Below are positions 34,075 through 42,846 of a stretch of 64,000 nucleotides of DNA, in pieces (position 1 is the stretch's first letter; the number at the start of each line of letters is the position of its first letter). The notes below the pieces were generated by a model. That model was not told the origin of the DNA, made no database searches, and saw only the letters and a program-made list of their open reading frames with translations. This DNA comes from Arthrobacter sp. ISL-65. GTDB taxonomy: Bacteria > Actinomycetota > Actinomycetes > Actinomycetales > Micrococcaceae. The stretch is taken from positions 32,001 through 96,000 of the forward strand of contig NZ_JAGGPN010000042.1 of NCBI RefSeq assembly GCF_018613795.1, read 5' to 3'. A program made the translations under genes and the position numbers.

Positions 34075-35532
34075 CTAGAGCCCGTACTTTTCCAGCAGCC
34101 GCAGCCAGACCTCGCTGATGGTCGGATAAGAAGGCACTGCGTGCCAAAGCCGGTCCAGGGGAACCTCCCCGACGACGGCGATCGTCGCGGCATGGAGGAG
34201 CTCGGCGACGTCCGGCCCGGCGAAGGTTGCACCGAGGAGCACCTTGCGGTCCTCGTCCACCACCAGCTGCGCCCAGCCCTTGTAGTTCTGGCCGTGCAGG
34301 GAGGACCCGGCCACCTCGATGGGCAGCTCCACCGATGATGCGTTGTAGCCGTCCTTGCGGGCCCGTTCCAGCGACCGGCCAATGTTGGCCAGCTCGGGGT
34401 CTGTGAACACCACGTTGGGAATGGCGTGTTCGTCGGCTGTCTGCGCGTACCGGCTCCACGGCTCAGGCTCCCCGCGAAGCTCGCCCTTGGCCCGGGCGGC
34501 AAAGGCTGCGCCGGTGGCCCGGGCCTCGTACTTGCCCTGATGAGTCAGCAGTACTTTGCCCGCCGCGTCGCCCACCGCGTACAGCCAGGGACCGTCGTCG
34601 TTGCCCGACGCTTCGGCCACCAGGCCGGTTGAGTCAGTGTGGATGGCCAGGGGCTTGCCGTTGCTGGCGGACAGGCCCACACTCTCCAGTCCGAGCCCTT
34701 CCAGCGCGGGCTGCCGGCCGGTCGACACCAGCAACTGGTCCACCGTGACGGTGTCGCCGCCGTCGAACGCGAGCGTCAGGGAACCGTCGGAATTCCTCTG
34801 GACGCTGCGGGTCTTGGTGTTGAGCCGGAGCTCCACGCCGTCGGCCCGCAGGCCGGCGGCGACAAGTTCCGCGGCCTCAGTGGGAAAATTGCGCAGCAGT
34901 CCGCTGCGCCCCACCAGCGTGACCGTGGACCCGAGACGGGCAAAAGCCTGGGCAAGCTCCGTGCCGGCGACGCCGCCGCCCAACACGCCCAGCCGGTCGG
35001 GGACCTCCTTTGCCGAGGTCGCCTCCCGCGTGCCCCAGTATTCAACCTCGGACAGCCCCTCGACGGGCGGCCTGTTGGGCGTGGAGCCGTTGGCAAGCAC
35101 GACGGCGTGACGCGCCGTGAGCGCGTAATCGTCGCCGTCCAGCCCGGCTACTCCCACTGTCCGCTCACCGGTGATGCGTGCCCGGCCGCGGATCAGCTCG
35201 ATGCCTGCGCCCTCCACCCATTCCACCTGGCTGGCATCCTGCCAGTGGGACGTGAAGGAGTCGCGCTGCTTGAGGACCGCGGCGGCGTCGAGCGTTCCTG
35301 TCACGGCTTCGCTGGCGCCGGGAACTGTCTGGGCGCCGTGCAGTGCGGTGCCCGGTCGCAGCAGCGCCTTGGATGGCATGCACGCCCAGTAGGAGCACTC
35401 GCCGCCCACCAGCTCGGCTTCCACCAGGACTGCCGTCAAGCCGCCCTGCACCACCCGGTCCGCGGCATTTTCCCCTGCCGCGCCGGCGCCGATCACAATG
35501 ACATCGAATTCCCGTTCAACAAGACGTGGCAT
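34075..35532 (-). CDS. NAD(P)/FAD-dependent disulfide reductase-like protein
   Basis: 485 aa, group I pyridine nucleotide-disulfide oxidoreductase. FAD fold VIVIGAGAAGENAA, redox-disulfide GGECSYWACMPSK (CxxxxC), NAD(P) fold LGVLGGGVAGTELAQAF, second FAD motif YAVGDAAGK. The C-terminal interface domain ends with HAVPSYPTISEVW, whereas the usual family motif is HxHPTxSE, so the catalytic His-Glu dyad is rearranged. Close to lipoamide dehydrogenase, mercuric reductase and mycothione reductase, but exact substrate unclear. Transcribed away from the FadR regulator, with a shared ~130-bp upstream region. Confidence 0.85.
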   Translation of the reverse strand: MPRLVEREFDVIVIGAGAAGENAADRVVQGGLTAVLVEAELVGGECSYWACMPSKALLRPGTALHGAQTVPGASEAVTGTLDAAAVLKQRDSFTSHWQDASQVEWVEGAGIELIRGRARITGERTVGVAGLDGDDYALTARHAVVLANGSTPNRPPVEGLSEVEYWGTREATSAKEVPDRLGVLGGGVAGTELAQAFARLGSTVTLVGRSGLLRNFPTEAAELVAAGLRADGVELRLNTKTRSVQRNSDGSLTLAFDGGDTVTVDQLLVSTGRQPALEGLGLESVGLSASNGKPLAIHTDSTGLVAEASGNDDGPWLYAVGDAAGKVLLTHQGKYEARATGAAFAARAKGELRGEPEPWSRYAQTADEHAIPNVVFTDPELANIGRSLERARKDGYNASSVELPIEVAGSSLHGQNYKGWAQLVVDEDRKVLLGATFAGPDVAELLHAATIAVVGEVPLDRLWHAVPSYPTISEVWLRLLEKYGL

Positions 35533-35662
35533 GGCAACAGCCTACGCCCGCTCCTGCCGCGAATTTTGGGAGGCGCTGCCGTAACAATGGACCCCGCCGT
35601 TCTGGGGATATGGGACATCCGCTACGGTGAGGAAAAGTACGGACAGTGCAAAGGAGCCCTCC

Positions 35663-36391
35663 ATGCAGCCCTCCAACGTGGTTCCGCCGGCCCGCTTCGG
35701 CGCCCAGGCCCGCCTGCGCGCCCTGCAGTCGGACATCATGGAGCTGATCCTGGACCGTGAACTGGAGCCCGGCGACGCCCTTCCCACCGAAAACGAGCTG
35801 TGCCTCGCCCTCGGCGTGGGCCGGAACACGCTCCGGGAGTCGCTGAAGGTCCTGCAGGCGCTAGGGGTCATTGAGATCCGCCACGGCTTCGGCATGTTCG
35901 TTGCGCCCAGCAATTTCGAATCCCTCGCCGACGGCCTGATTTTCCGCGGGCGGCTCTCGCTGCGGCACCACGGCCTGGAAGCGCGGCAGCTCGTGGACGT
36001 CCGCCAGGCGCTGGAGGCGGGGCTGATCGGCAGCGCAATGGGTGAGATGACGGCCGAACAACTAGCCGGCATCGAGGAGTCCGTGATCCGCATGGAGGAG
36101 AGCGCGGAGGCGGGTGAGGCCTTTGTGGAAGCCGATGCGGAGTTCCACCGCAGGCTTTTTGAATCCCTTAACAATGAACTCCTGCTAAACCTGCTGGGCG
36201 TCTTCTGGAAGGTTTACCGCAAGATCTATACCGAGGTTGGACCCGGCGTGGAGGATCTGCCGGCACTCGCTGCAGTGCACCGGAACATCTATTCGGCCGT
36301 GGCTGCCGGGGACAAGGCCCGGGCAGCCCGCGAGCTGACGCACCACTTCGAGGGGTTCCGCCAGCGGATACGCGAGGCGGTCGGCGAATAG
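35663..36391 (+). CDS. FadR/GntR-family transcriptional regulator
   Basis: 242 aa. ATG at 35663 with AAAGGAG 9 nt upstream; longer in-frame starts are rejected. N-terminal winged HTH: ALQSDIMELILDRELEPGD, LPTENELCLALGVGRNTLRE, SLKVLQALGVIEIRHGFGMFV. The C-terminal FCD domain has the metal-ligand pattern DVRQALEAGL, EADAEFHRRLFE, LAAVHRNIYSAV and ELTHHFEGFRQ. Such regulators respond to carboxylic acids or sugar acids. No linked catabolic operon is next to it. Possible targets are its divergent neighbour or pckG 0.5 kb away. Confidence 0.88.
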   Translation: MQPSNVVPPARFGAQARLRALQSDIMELILDRELEPGDALPTENELCLALGVGRNTLRESLKVLQALGVIEIRHGFGMFVAPSNFESLADGLIFRGRLSLRHHGLEARQLVDVRQALEAGLIGSAMGEMTAEQLAGIEESVIRMEESAEAGEAFVEADAEFHRRLFESLNNELLLNLLGVFWKVYRKIYTEVGPGVEDLPALAAVHRNIYSAVAAGDKARAARELTHHFEGFRQRIREAVGE

Positions 36392-36510
36392 GTAGTCCGG
36401 TTCCGGACCAGTTTGGTTCTGGATCACGTCGGTTCTGGATAGCGGGGGATAGCGGGTTTGTTGCCACTGCCCCCTGCATGCAGGCCTCGTCCCTAACCCA
36501 TGCTTAACGC

Positions 36511-36546
36511 AGAAGGCCCGCACCGGTTTCCCGGTGCGGGCCTTCT
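36511..36546. terminator. Strong bidirectional terminator
   Basis: AGAAGGCCCGCACCGG (36511-36526) pairs perfectly with CCGGTGCGGGCCTTCT (36531-36546) over a TTTC loop, followed by CTCT. It lies 5 nt after the 3' end of tRNA-Arg (minus) and also ends transcription of the FadR gene (plus). Confidence 0.88.
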
Positions 36547-36551
36547 CTCTG

Positions 36552-36625
<74 letters not shown>

Positions 36626-36727
36626 ATCTTCCGGTTCTCAGTGAGCTTTTCGCTCGCCCCGAACCTCGAATAACTTTACGCGAGGAGGGCCGCAGTTCCA
36701 AATTGAGGACCATGTAATTTACACAAC

Positions 36728-36755
36728 TAGACCGGTCTATGTGACCTTCGTCACT
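36728..36755. promoter_or_regulatory. Two palindromes upstream of pckG (CRP-like site and TAGACCGGTCTA)
   Basis: TAGACCGGTCTA (36728-36739) is a perfect 12-nt palindrome. It is followed directly by TGTGACCTTCGTCACT (36740-36755), which fits the CRP/GlxR consensus TGTGA-N6-TCACA except for the last base. Both lie 150-180 nt before the pckG start in an AT-rich 270-nt region. A cAMP-linked regulator plus a second repressor on a gluconeogenic gene is a reasonable inference. Confidence 0.5.
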
Positions 36756-36904
36756 AATTTCGACTTTTCTAAATCAAAATTCCGCGAAATCCCGCGGAAG
36801 TTGACTACAGGTGGGCAGGACATCCGATGTCTGACCGTGAATTGGTCCAGATCATCAGAAATAGCATTTAGGACACACCACTGAACCCGAAGAAGGGAAC
36901 TGCA

Positions 36905-38731
36905 ATGGCCCACCTGGCGCGACTGCCGCTGCTTGAGAAAGCACCCACCACCCATGCCGGACTGCTGGCGTGGGTCGAAGAGGTCGCTGGGCTTACCCAG
37001 CCGGACCGGATTCATTGGGTCGACGGCTCCGAGGAAGAAAACACCCGCCTCACCGACGAACTCGTCGCGGCCGGCACCCTGAAGCGGTTGAACCAGGACC
37101 TGTTCCCCAACTCCTTCGCAGCCTTCTCGGACCCCGCTGACGTCGCCCGCGTCGAAGAGCAGACCTTCATCTGCTCTGAAAAGGAGCACGACGCAGGCTT
37201 CACCAACAACTGGATGGCCCCGGCGGAGATGAAGGAGAAGCTGCGCGGGCTGTTCTCCGGCTCCATGCGCGGCCGCACCATGTACGTCATCCCGTTCGTC
37301 ATGGGCCACCTCGACGCCGAGGACCCCAAGTTCGGCGTCGAGATCACCGACTCCGCCTATGTTGTTGCCTCCATGCGCATCATGGCCCGCATCGGCACGG
37401 ACGTCCTGAACCGGATCACCGAAACCAACGCCTTCTTCGTTCCGGCCCTGCACTCCCTGGGTGCTCCGCTGGAGGCCGGCCAGGCAGACGTACCGTGGCC
37501 GTGCAACCCGGACAAATGGATCGTCCACTTCCCCGAAGAGCGTTCGATCTGGTCGTTCGGCTCCGGCTACGGCGGAAACGCGCTGTTGGGAAAGAAGTGC
37601 TACGCCCTGCGCATCGCCTCGGTCATGGCCCACGACGAGGGCTGGCTTGCGGAGCACATGCTCATCCTCAAGCTCACTTCGCCGGAGCAGAAGACCTACT
37701 ACGTCTCGGCTGCCTTCCCGTCCGCCTGCGGCAAGACCAACCTCGCCCTCCTCGATCCCACCATCGATGGCTGGAAGGTGGAGACCCTGGGTGACGACAT
37801 CACCTGGATGCGGTTCGGCAAGGAAGGCGAGCTCCGCGCCGTCAACCCCGAGGCCGGCCTGTTCGGCGTGGCCCCCGGCACCGGCTGGGGCACCAACCCC
37901 AACGCCATGCGCGCCATTGCCAAGGGCAACAGCATCTTCACCAACGTTGCGCTGACCGACGACGGCGGCGTCTGGTGGGAGGGCATGACCGAGGAAACCC
38001 CGACGCACCTCACTGACTGGCGGGGCAACTCCTGGACGCCCGAATCCGGCCAGCCGGCAGCCCACCCGAACTCGCGCTTCTGCACCCCGATCGACCAGAT
38101 CGACATGCTGGCCGAGGAGTACCACAGCCCGAACGGTGTGGAACTGTCCGCCATCCTGTTTGGCGGCCGCCGCAAGACCACTATCCCGCTGGTCACCGAG
38201 GCCCGCGACTGGACCAACGGCATCTTCATGGGCTCCACCCTGTCGTCCGAGACCACCGCTGCTGCGGCCGGTGCCGTCGGCGTGGTCCGCCGCGACCCCA
38301 TGGCCATGCTTCCGTTCATCGGTTACGACGCCGGCGACTACCTGAACCACTGGGTCAACCTGTCCGCCAAGGCTAACCCGGAGCGCCTCCCCAAGATCTT
38401 CCTGGTCAACTGGTTCCGCCGCACGGCAGCGGGCGGCTTCGCCTGGCCGGGCTTCGGGGACAACGCCCGCGTCCTGAAGTGGGCCATCGAACGGCTCGAA
38501 GGAAAGGCCGACGCCGTGGAGACCCCCATCGGCTTCGTCCCGACCGGCGACTCCATCGACCTCACCGGACTCGACATGACGCCCGCGCAGGTGGAGGACG
38601 CCGTCCGCGTCGACGCCGACGAGTGGAAGACCGAGCTCGCCTCGATCGAGGAGTGGTTCGCGAACTTCGGCGATTCGCTGCCCGCAGCGCTCCAGCAGGA
38701 GCTCGACGGCCTGAAGGGCCGTCTGGCCTAG
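36905..38731 (+). CDS. pckG: Phosphoenolpyruvate carboxykinase (GTP)
   Basis: 608 aa, full length. It converts oxaloacetate and GTP to phosphoenolpyruvate, CO2 and GDP, the entry step of gluconeogenesis. Motifs: [15 protein letters not shown] (kinase-1a P-loop with the reactive Cys), [10 protein letters not shown] (kinase-2, metal Asp), [23 protein letters not shown] and [11 protein letters not shown] at 36905 follows AGAAGGGA. Cytosolic. Monocistronic with a strong terminator at 38766. Upstream palindromes at 36728-36755 suggest carbon-source control. Confidence 0.96.
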   Translation: MAHLARLPLLEKAPTTHAGLLAWVEEVAGLTQPDRIHWVDGSEEENTRLTDELVAAGTLKRLNQDLFPNSFAAFSDPADVARVEEQTFICSEKEHDAGFTNNWMAPAEMKEKLRGLFSGSMRGRTMYVIPFVMGHLDAEDPKFGVEITDSAYVVASMRIMARIGTDVLNRITETNAFFVPALHSLGAPLEAGQADVPWPCNPDKWIVHFPEERSIWSFGSGYGGNALLGKKCYALRIASVMAHDEGWLAEHMLILKLTSPEQKTYYVSAAFPSACGKTNLALLDPTIDGWKVETLGDDITWMRFGKEGELRAVNPEAGLFGVAPGTGWGTNPNAMRAIAKGNSIFTNVALTDDGGVWWEGMTEETPTHLTDWRGNSWTPESGQPAAHPNSRFCTPIDQIDMLAEEYHSPNGVELSAILFGGRRKTTIPLVTEARDWTNGIFMGSTLSSETTAAAAGAVGVVRRDPMAMLPFIGYDAGDYLNHWVNLSAKANPERLPKIFLVNWFRRTAAGGFAWPGFGDNARVLKWAIERLEGKADAVETPIGFVPTGDSIDLTGLDMTPAQVEDAVRVDADEWKTELASIEEWFANFGDSLPAALQQELDGLKGRLA

Positions 38732-38765
38732 ACCACGCCCTTTTTAGGCCGGTCAACAAAGTACA

Positions 38766-38807
38766 CGGCGGCCCCGCACCTTTTTCTTCAAAGGTGCGGG
38801 GCCGCCG
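38766..38807 (+). terminator. Terminator of pckG
   Basis: CGGCGGCCCCGCACCTTT (38766-38783) pairs with AAAGGTGCGGGGCCGCCG (38790-38807): an 18-bp perfect stem with a 6-nt loop, 34 nt after the pckG stop. The tail is not T-rich, but the A/T pairs at the stem top and its strength support a terminator, probably for both strands. Confidence 0.8.
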
Positions 38808-38818
38808 TCGTCCGTTCC

Positions 38819-38883
38819 GGAGTTTTTGTACAGATAATGGGCGCTAAACGCCCCTAAAGTCGCGACAAGTGTACAAAAACTCC
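38819..38883 (+). repeat. 65-bp palindromic dispersed repeat, copy 2 (intergenic)
   Basis: Starts GGAGTTTTTGTACAGATAAT and ends GTGTACAAAAACTCC, making ~12-bp inverted ends. Same length as copy 1 at 33307-33371 and identical over the first 22 bases. It lies between the pckG terminator and the 3' end of hmp, where a REP-like element would normally be found. Confidence 0.82.
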
Positions 38884-38896
38884 CCAGCCTTAGGGG

Positions 38897-40057
38897 CTAG
38901 GCGGCCAGCCAGATGTCCGGGCCGAAGACCTCGTAGTGGATCCGTGTTGCGGGGATGCCTGCCTCGATGGCCTCGTTGCGGATGTTCTTCATGAACGGCA
39001 GCGGGCCGCACAGGTACAGGGAGGCGTTGGCGGGCAGGTCCACCTCGCGCAGGGACATGAAGCCGGACTTCGTGCCCGCCTGCGGTTCCTCCAGCCAGAG
39101 CTGGAGGTCGGCGCCGTCGAGGCGCTCGACGTCGTCCGTCATCTGGGAGCGCAACGCCCAGCTGTCCATGGTGCTTTCGGCGTGAAGGACCAGCACTTGG
39201 CGGTCGGAGCCGGTTTCGGCGAGGGAACGCAGGATCGAGGCGGTGGGCGTGCAGCCAATACCCGCGGAGGCGAGAACCACAGGACCGTCACCGTCCTTCA
39301 GGGTGATTTCGCCGTAAGGGTTGGAGCTTTCGATGATGTCTCCGACCTCCACGCTGTTGTGGAGCACGGGAGAGACCTCCCCGCCGTCGTCGATCTTGGT
39401 GGTGAAGCTGCGGCTGGTGCCGGCATCGCCGGAGAGCGAGTACTGCCGGACCTGGCGGAGGCCGTCGGGCAGGGTAATTTTGACGCTGATGTACTGGCCT
39501 GGAAGCGCGGCGGTGACCGGGGTGTCATCCGCAGGGGCGAGGGTGAACGTCACGGCACCTGTTCCGGCGGGGGTCTTTTCAACTACGGTCCAGGGCATCC
39601 ACATTCGAGTGTTCGCCTGGGCCGCGTAAAGGCCTTTTTCCAGCTTGATCAGGGCGTCCGCCATGAGCCAGTACACCTCGGTCCAGGCTTCTGCAATTTC
39701 CGGGGTGATGACCTCGGCCAGGTCCTCGGCGATAGCGGCAAAGAGGTGCTCATAGACCACCTGGTACTGCGGCTCGGCGATGCCGAGGGAAGCGTGCCGG
39801 TGCGCGATGCGGGACAGCACGGTTTCCGGGACGGTGTCCGGGTTGTTGACCAGGTGGGTCGCGAAGGCGGCGATGCTTCCGGCCAGGGCCTGCTGCTGGT
39901 TGCCGTTGCGCTGGTTGGAGCGGCTGAACAGCCCGTCCAGGAGTTCCGGGTGCGCGGCGAAGAGCCTGTCATAGAACTTGGGGGTGATCTCGCCGATTCG
40001 TGAACCGACCAGGGGAAGGGTGGCTTCGATGATAGGACGGGCTTTGTCCGAGAGCAT
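38897..40057 (-). CDS. hmp: Flavohaemoglobin / nitric oxide dioxygenase
   Basis: 386 aa from the ATG at 40057 with AGGAG upstream. It oxidises NO to nitrate using NAD(P)H. Globin domain (residues ~1-135): FYDRLFAAHPELLDGLFSRS, proximal-His region AHRHASLGIAEPQY, YEHLFAAI. The FAD-binding domain has RQYSLSGD (RxYS), followed by an NAD domain with LASAGIGCTPTASILRSL and LYLCGPLPFM. A repressor gene of the NsrR type lies immediately upstream, with an inverted repeat in the gap. Stop lies 13 nt from the 65-bp repeat. Confidence 0.95.
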   Translation of the reverse strand: MLSDKARPIIEATLPLVGSRIGEITPKFYDRLFAAHPELLDGLFSRSNQRNGNQQQALAGSIAAFATHLVNNPDTVPETVLSRIAHRHASLGIAEPQYQVVYEHLFAAIAEDLAEVITPEIAEAWTEVYWLMADALIKLEKGLYAAQANTRMWMPWTVVEKTPAGTGAVTFTLAPADDTPVTAALPGQYISVKITLPDGLRQVRQYSLSGDAGTSRSFTTKIDDGGEVSPVLHNSVEVGDIIESSNPYGEITLKDGDGPVVLASAGIGCTPTASILRSLAETGSDRQVLVLHAESTMDSWALRSQMTDDVERLDGADLQLWLEEPQAGTKSGFMSLREVDLPANASLYLCGPLPFMKNIRNEAIEAGIPATRIHYEVFGPDIWLAA

Positions 40058-40144
40058 TGACACTCCTGAGCTAGTGGTCCGGGGTCTTTGGCCGGACCGG
40101 TACTGCCGATACTCGCATTCGAAATACGAGTTTCTGCATGGTCT

Positions 40145-40165
40145 ATTTCTACACCTTGTAGAAAT
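40145..40165. promoter_or_regulatory. Inverted repeat before hmp, probable NsrR operator
   Basis: ATTTCTACA-CCT-TGTAGAAAT is a perfect 9-3-9 inverted repeat in the 200-bp gap between nsrR and hmp, 88 nt before the hmp start. A nearby GAAATACGAGTTTC is partly similar. The gene order and the AT-rich symmetrical form fit a nitric-oxide-relieved repressor site. The neighbouring 40178-40256 part of the gap is G-rich with no gene. Confidence 0.7.
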
Positions 40166-40256
40166 GATTTTCCAAATGGAGAAGGGCCCCAGTGAGGTAG
40201 GGGGCAGGGGCGCGCAGCGGCGCGCAGGGGCGGCCGGGTCAGGCGGGTGAGGCGGC

Positions 40257-40706
40257 TCAGGCGCCGGGGCGCAGCCCGATGGCCTCAAAAACGGGTGTCA
40301 TCTGGCGGGAGGTCGGCAGGTCGGCCACCACGACGTCGTCGAGCTCGCGGTAAAAAGCCTCGCGCGCCCGCGCCATGGCACCGCGGAGCCGGCATTCATT
40401 GATGAGGGGGCAGCTGCCCGCCGGGCCTATGCACTCGGCGGCGTCCTCCCTGGTATCCAGTTGCCGCAGGACCTGCCCCACGGTCACGCGGTGGCCGGCC
40501 GCGCTGAGCCGCGAGCCTCCGTTGCGGCCACGCTCAACGTCAATCAGCCCCAGCATCCGCAGCTTCGCCACGGCCTTGCTGACGTGGTTGTAGGGGGTTC
40601 CCACGGCGTCCGCGACGTTCTGGGTGGTAAGCAGGCCGCCCTCGGGTGCGGCTGCGAGCACCATAAGGGCGCGCAGGCTGACATCCGCGAAGGCGTTGAT
40701 TTTCAT
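40257..40706 (-). CDS. nsrR: Rrf2-family regulator, NsrR-like
   Basis: 149 aa. N-terminal winged helix MKINAFADVSLRALMVLAAA, TTQNVADAVGTPYNHVSKAV, LRMLGLIDVERGRNGG. The three Cys of the Fe-S cluster region are present: ECIGPAGSCPLINECRL, spacing C-x6-C-x5-C. This Cys pattern with the partner gene hmp supports NsrR, an NO-sensing repressor. The sister families IscR and RirA differ in context. It lies ~200 nt upstream of hmp on the same strand. Confidence 0.85.
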   Translation of the reverse strand: MKINAFADVSLRALMVLAAAPEGGLLTTQNVADAVGTPYNHVSKAVAKLRMLGLIDVERGRNGGSRLSAAGHRVTVGQVLRQLDTREDAAECIGPAGSCPLINECRLRGAMARAREAFYRELDDVVVADLPTSRQMTPVFEAIGLRPGA

Positions 40707-40806
40707 GCTTCTAGCCTAATGACCTGTGCAAATCGCAGTTCCGTCCGGTGGAAATCGCATGGCCATGCCCGTCGCGTGCGTGCCGCGACCCGCCCTTCCG
40801 CCCGGT

Positions 40807-41289
40807 CTAGTCCGCCCAAATGACAGGCTCGTTGGAGTCGGCGGCGAGGTCGCCGAACTCCCACTCACTGCCCTCGGTGGTGGGGGAGTACGGCAGGACG
40901 GCTGCGAACACCGCGCCGTCCCGGTGCTCGGTGGCCACATGGATGGCGTCCGAGTCCTCCTCGACCAGGGTGATGTCGCAGACGATGGCGGCAGCGCGGA
41001 ACTCGTCCCGGTGCTGGCGCAAAAGTTCCGTGATGTCGCGGATCATCGCGTCGGCGTCGAACTCGCTGTCCCCGTCGGCATCCGGATCTGCCGGCGAAAC
41101 AGCGACGAGGCGGACGTCACCGCCGTCCTCCACCACAAGGGCGAACGGCAGAAACCCGCCGCTGCGCTCAAGCTGCTCCTGGGCCGCCGCCATTCCGGTG
41201 CCCAGGAGGTTTTCCAGATCCGTGGCGGTCGAGTCGGGCACGGATGCGCGCCACGATGACTGGGCCGGGGTCGAGTCGGGTGATGCCAC
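40807..41289 (-). CDS. Conserved hypothetical protein, 160 aa
   Basis: A soluble acidic protein. The region LENLLGTGMAAAQEQLERSGG, FLPFALVVEDGGDVRLVAVSP, AAAIVCDITL, DAIHVATEHRDGAVFAAVLPY looks like an alternating alpha/beta fold. I recall similar small actinobacterial proteins but know no function. It starts 10 nt after the stop of the phosphomannomutase gene and is probably in the same transcript. Confidence 0.7.
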   Translation of the reverse strand: MASPDSTPAQSSWRASVPDSTATDLENLLGTGMAAAQEQLERSGGFLPFALVVEDGGDVRLVAVSPADPDADGDSEFDADAMIRDITELLRQHRDEFRAAAIVCDITLVEEDSDAIHVATEHRDGAVFAAVLPYSPTTEGSEWEFGDLAADSNEPVIWAD

Positions 41290-41298
41290 GGGGCTGTC

Positions 41299-42717
41299 CT
41301 AGCTGCGGACCAGAGCCAGCACGCGGTCGCGCACCCGCTCCATCGTGGCCCGGTCCGTGGCTTCGGCGTTCAGCCGGAGGTACGGTTCGGTGTTGGAGGG
41401 GCGCAGGTTGAACCAGAAGCTGCCGTCGGCCGCGGTGAAGGTGCTGCCGTCAAGGTGGTCCACCGCCACGTTCTCGGTTTCGAAATCGGCGCGGACGCGC
41501 TCCACTGCGCCGGCCTTGTCATCGATTTCGGAGTTGATTTCGCCGGAGGAAACGTACGGTTCGTACTCCCGGCCGAGCTCAGAAAGCGGGCCGTCCTGTT
41601 CACCCAGGGCGGCCAGCACGTGCATGGCCGCAAGCATGCCGGTGTCCGCGTTCCAGAAGTCACGGAAGTAGAAGTGGGCGGAGTGCTCCCCGCCAAAGAT
41701 GGCGCCCTCCTCCGCCATGACGGCCTTGATGAAGGAATGGCCCACCCGGGTACGCACCGCACGTCCGCCGTCTTCGGCGACGAGTTCCGGCACAGCGCGG
41801 GAGGTCAGGAGGTTGTGGATGATGGTGGGATTTGCTTCGCCCTGCGCCTTTGCGCGGGCGATTTCGCGGCGGGCCACCATGCCCGTGATGGCCGACGGCG
41901 AGACCGCCTCGCCCTTTTCATCGATGACGAAGCAGCGGTCGGCGTCGCCGTCGAACGCCAGGCCGATGTCCGCACCGTGTTCGACGACGGCGGCCTGCAG
42001 GTCGCGCAGATTTTCCGGTTCCAGGGGGTTGGCCGGGTGGTTCGGGAAGGAGCCGTCCAGTTCGAAGTAGAGCGGAACGATGTCGAAGGGCAGTTTCGGC
42101 AGCAGCGTGTCGCCCAGGACGGCCGGGGTGGTCAGTCCAGCCATGCCGTTGCCTGCGTCCACTACGACCTTGAGGGGGCGCGAACCGGAAAGGTCCACGA
42201 GCGTGCGGAGGTATTCGGCGTAGTCCTTCAGCACGTCACGGACGCCGATCTGGCCCTGCGTTTCGGCAGCCGGGATGGAGCCGGTGTTCAGGTACTGCTC
42301 AGCGAGTGCCTGGATCTCCTTGAGGCCCGTCTCGGAGGAGATGGGGACGGCGCCGGCCTTGGCCATCTTGATGCCGTTGTATGCGGCGGGGTTGTGGCTT
42401 GCGGTGAACGTGGCACCTGCGGCGTTCAGGGCCCCGCACGCGTAGTACAGCTCGTCCGTGGAGATCAGGTCCAGCAGCTGGACGTTGGCCCCGCGGGTGG
42501 CGGCGCCGTTGGCGAACGCCTTGCTGAATTCAGGGGAGGAGGGGCGCATGTCGCCGCCGACCAGGACGGTCTGGCCCTCCAGGCCAAGTACGTCAACGAA
42601 CGCTGCGCCTACGGCTTCGACGATTTCGGCGGTGATGGATTCGCCCACGATGCCGCGGACGTCATACGCCTTGAACGAGGCCGAAAGGTCAAAAGTACTG
42701 GTCTGGTCGCTAGTCAC
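41299..42717 (-). CDS. manB: Phosphomannomutase/phosphoglucomutase
   Basis: 472 aa. It interconverts 6-phospho and 1-phospho hexoses for GDP-mannose or glucose-1-phosphate supply. Four alpha-D-phosphohexomutase motifs: catalytic phospho-Ser loop TASHNPAAYNGIK, metal loop LAFDGDADRCFVID, sugar-binding GGEHSAHFYFRDF and phosphate-binding RPSNTEPYLRL. The N-terminus FKAYDVRGIVGE is typical. Cytosolic. Mannose donors made here could feed the polyprenyl mannosyl transferases at 19-22 kb. Confidence 0.9.
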   Translation of the reverse strand: MTSDQTSTFDLSASFKAYDVRGIVGESITAEIVEAVGAAFVDVLGLEGQTVLVGGDMRPSSPEFSKAFANGAATRGANVQLLDLISTDELYYACGALNAAGATFTASHNPAAYNGIKMAKAGAVPISSETGLKEIQALAEQYLNTGSIPAAETQGQIGVRDVLKDYAEYLRTLVDLSGSRPLKVVVDAGNGMAGLTTPAVLGDTLLPKLPFDIVPLYFELDGSFPNHPANPLEPENLRDLQAAVVEHGADIGLAFDGDADRCFVIDEKGEAVSPSAITGMVARREIARAKAQGEANPTIIHNLLTSRAVPELVAEDGGRAVRTRVGHSFIKAVMAEEGAIFGGEHSAHFYFRDFWNADTGMLAAMHVLAALGEQDGPLSELGREYEPYVSSGEINSEIDDKAGAVERVRADFETENVAVDHLDGSTFTAADGSFWFNLRPSNTEPYLRLNAEATDRATMERVRDRVLALVRS

Positions 42718-42846
42718 GGCACTTATCTTACGGGCAAGCCCGAAGCAGCCTGTGGAGGGGAAGTCACAGAAGTTCGCGCCGGCCGTTTGTCCACATGGCC
42801 GGTGCCCGGGGTTTGGTGTGTCAGGGCCGGCTGGGATACTGAATCA

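Noticed and set aside
36737-38350. A 537-codon minus-strand frame opposite pckG
   Set aside because: Fully antisense to a highly conserved gene and without recognisable domains.
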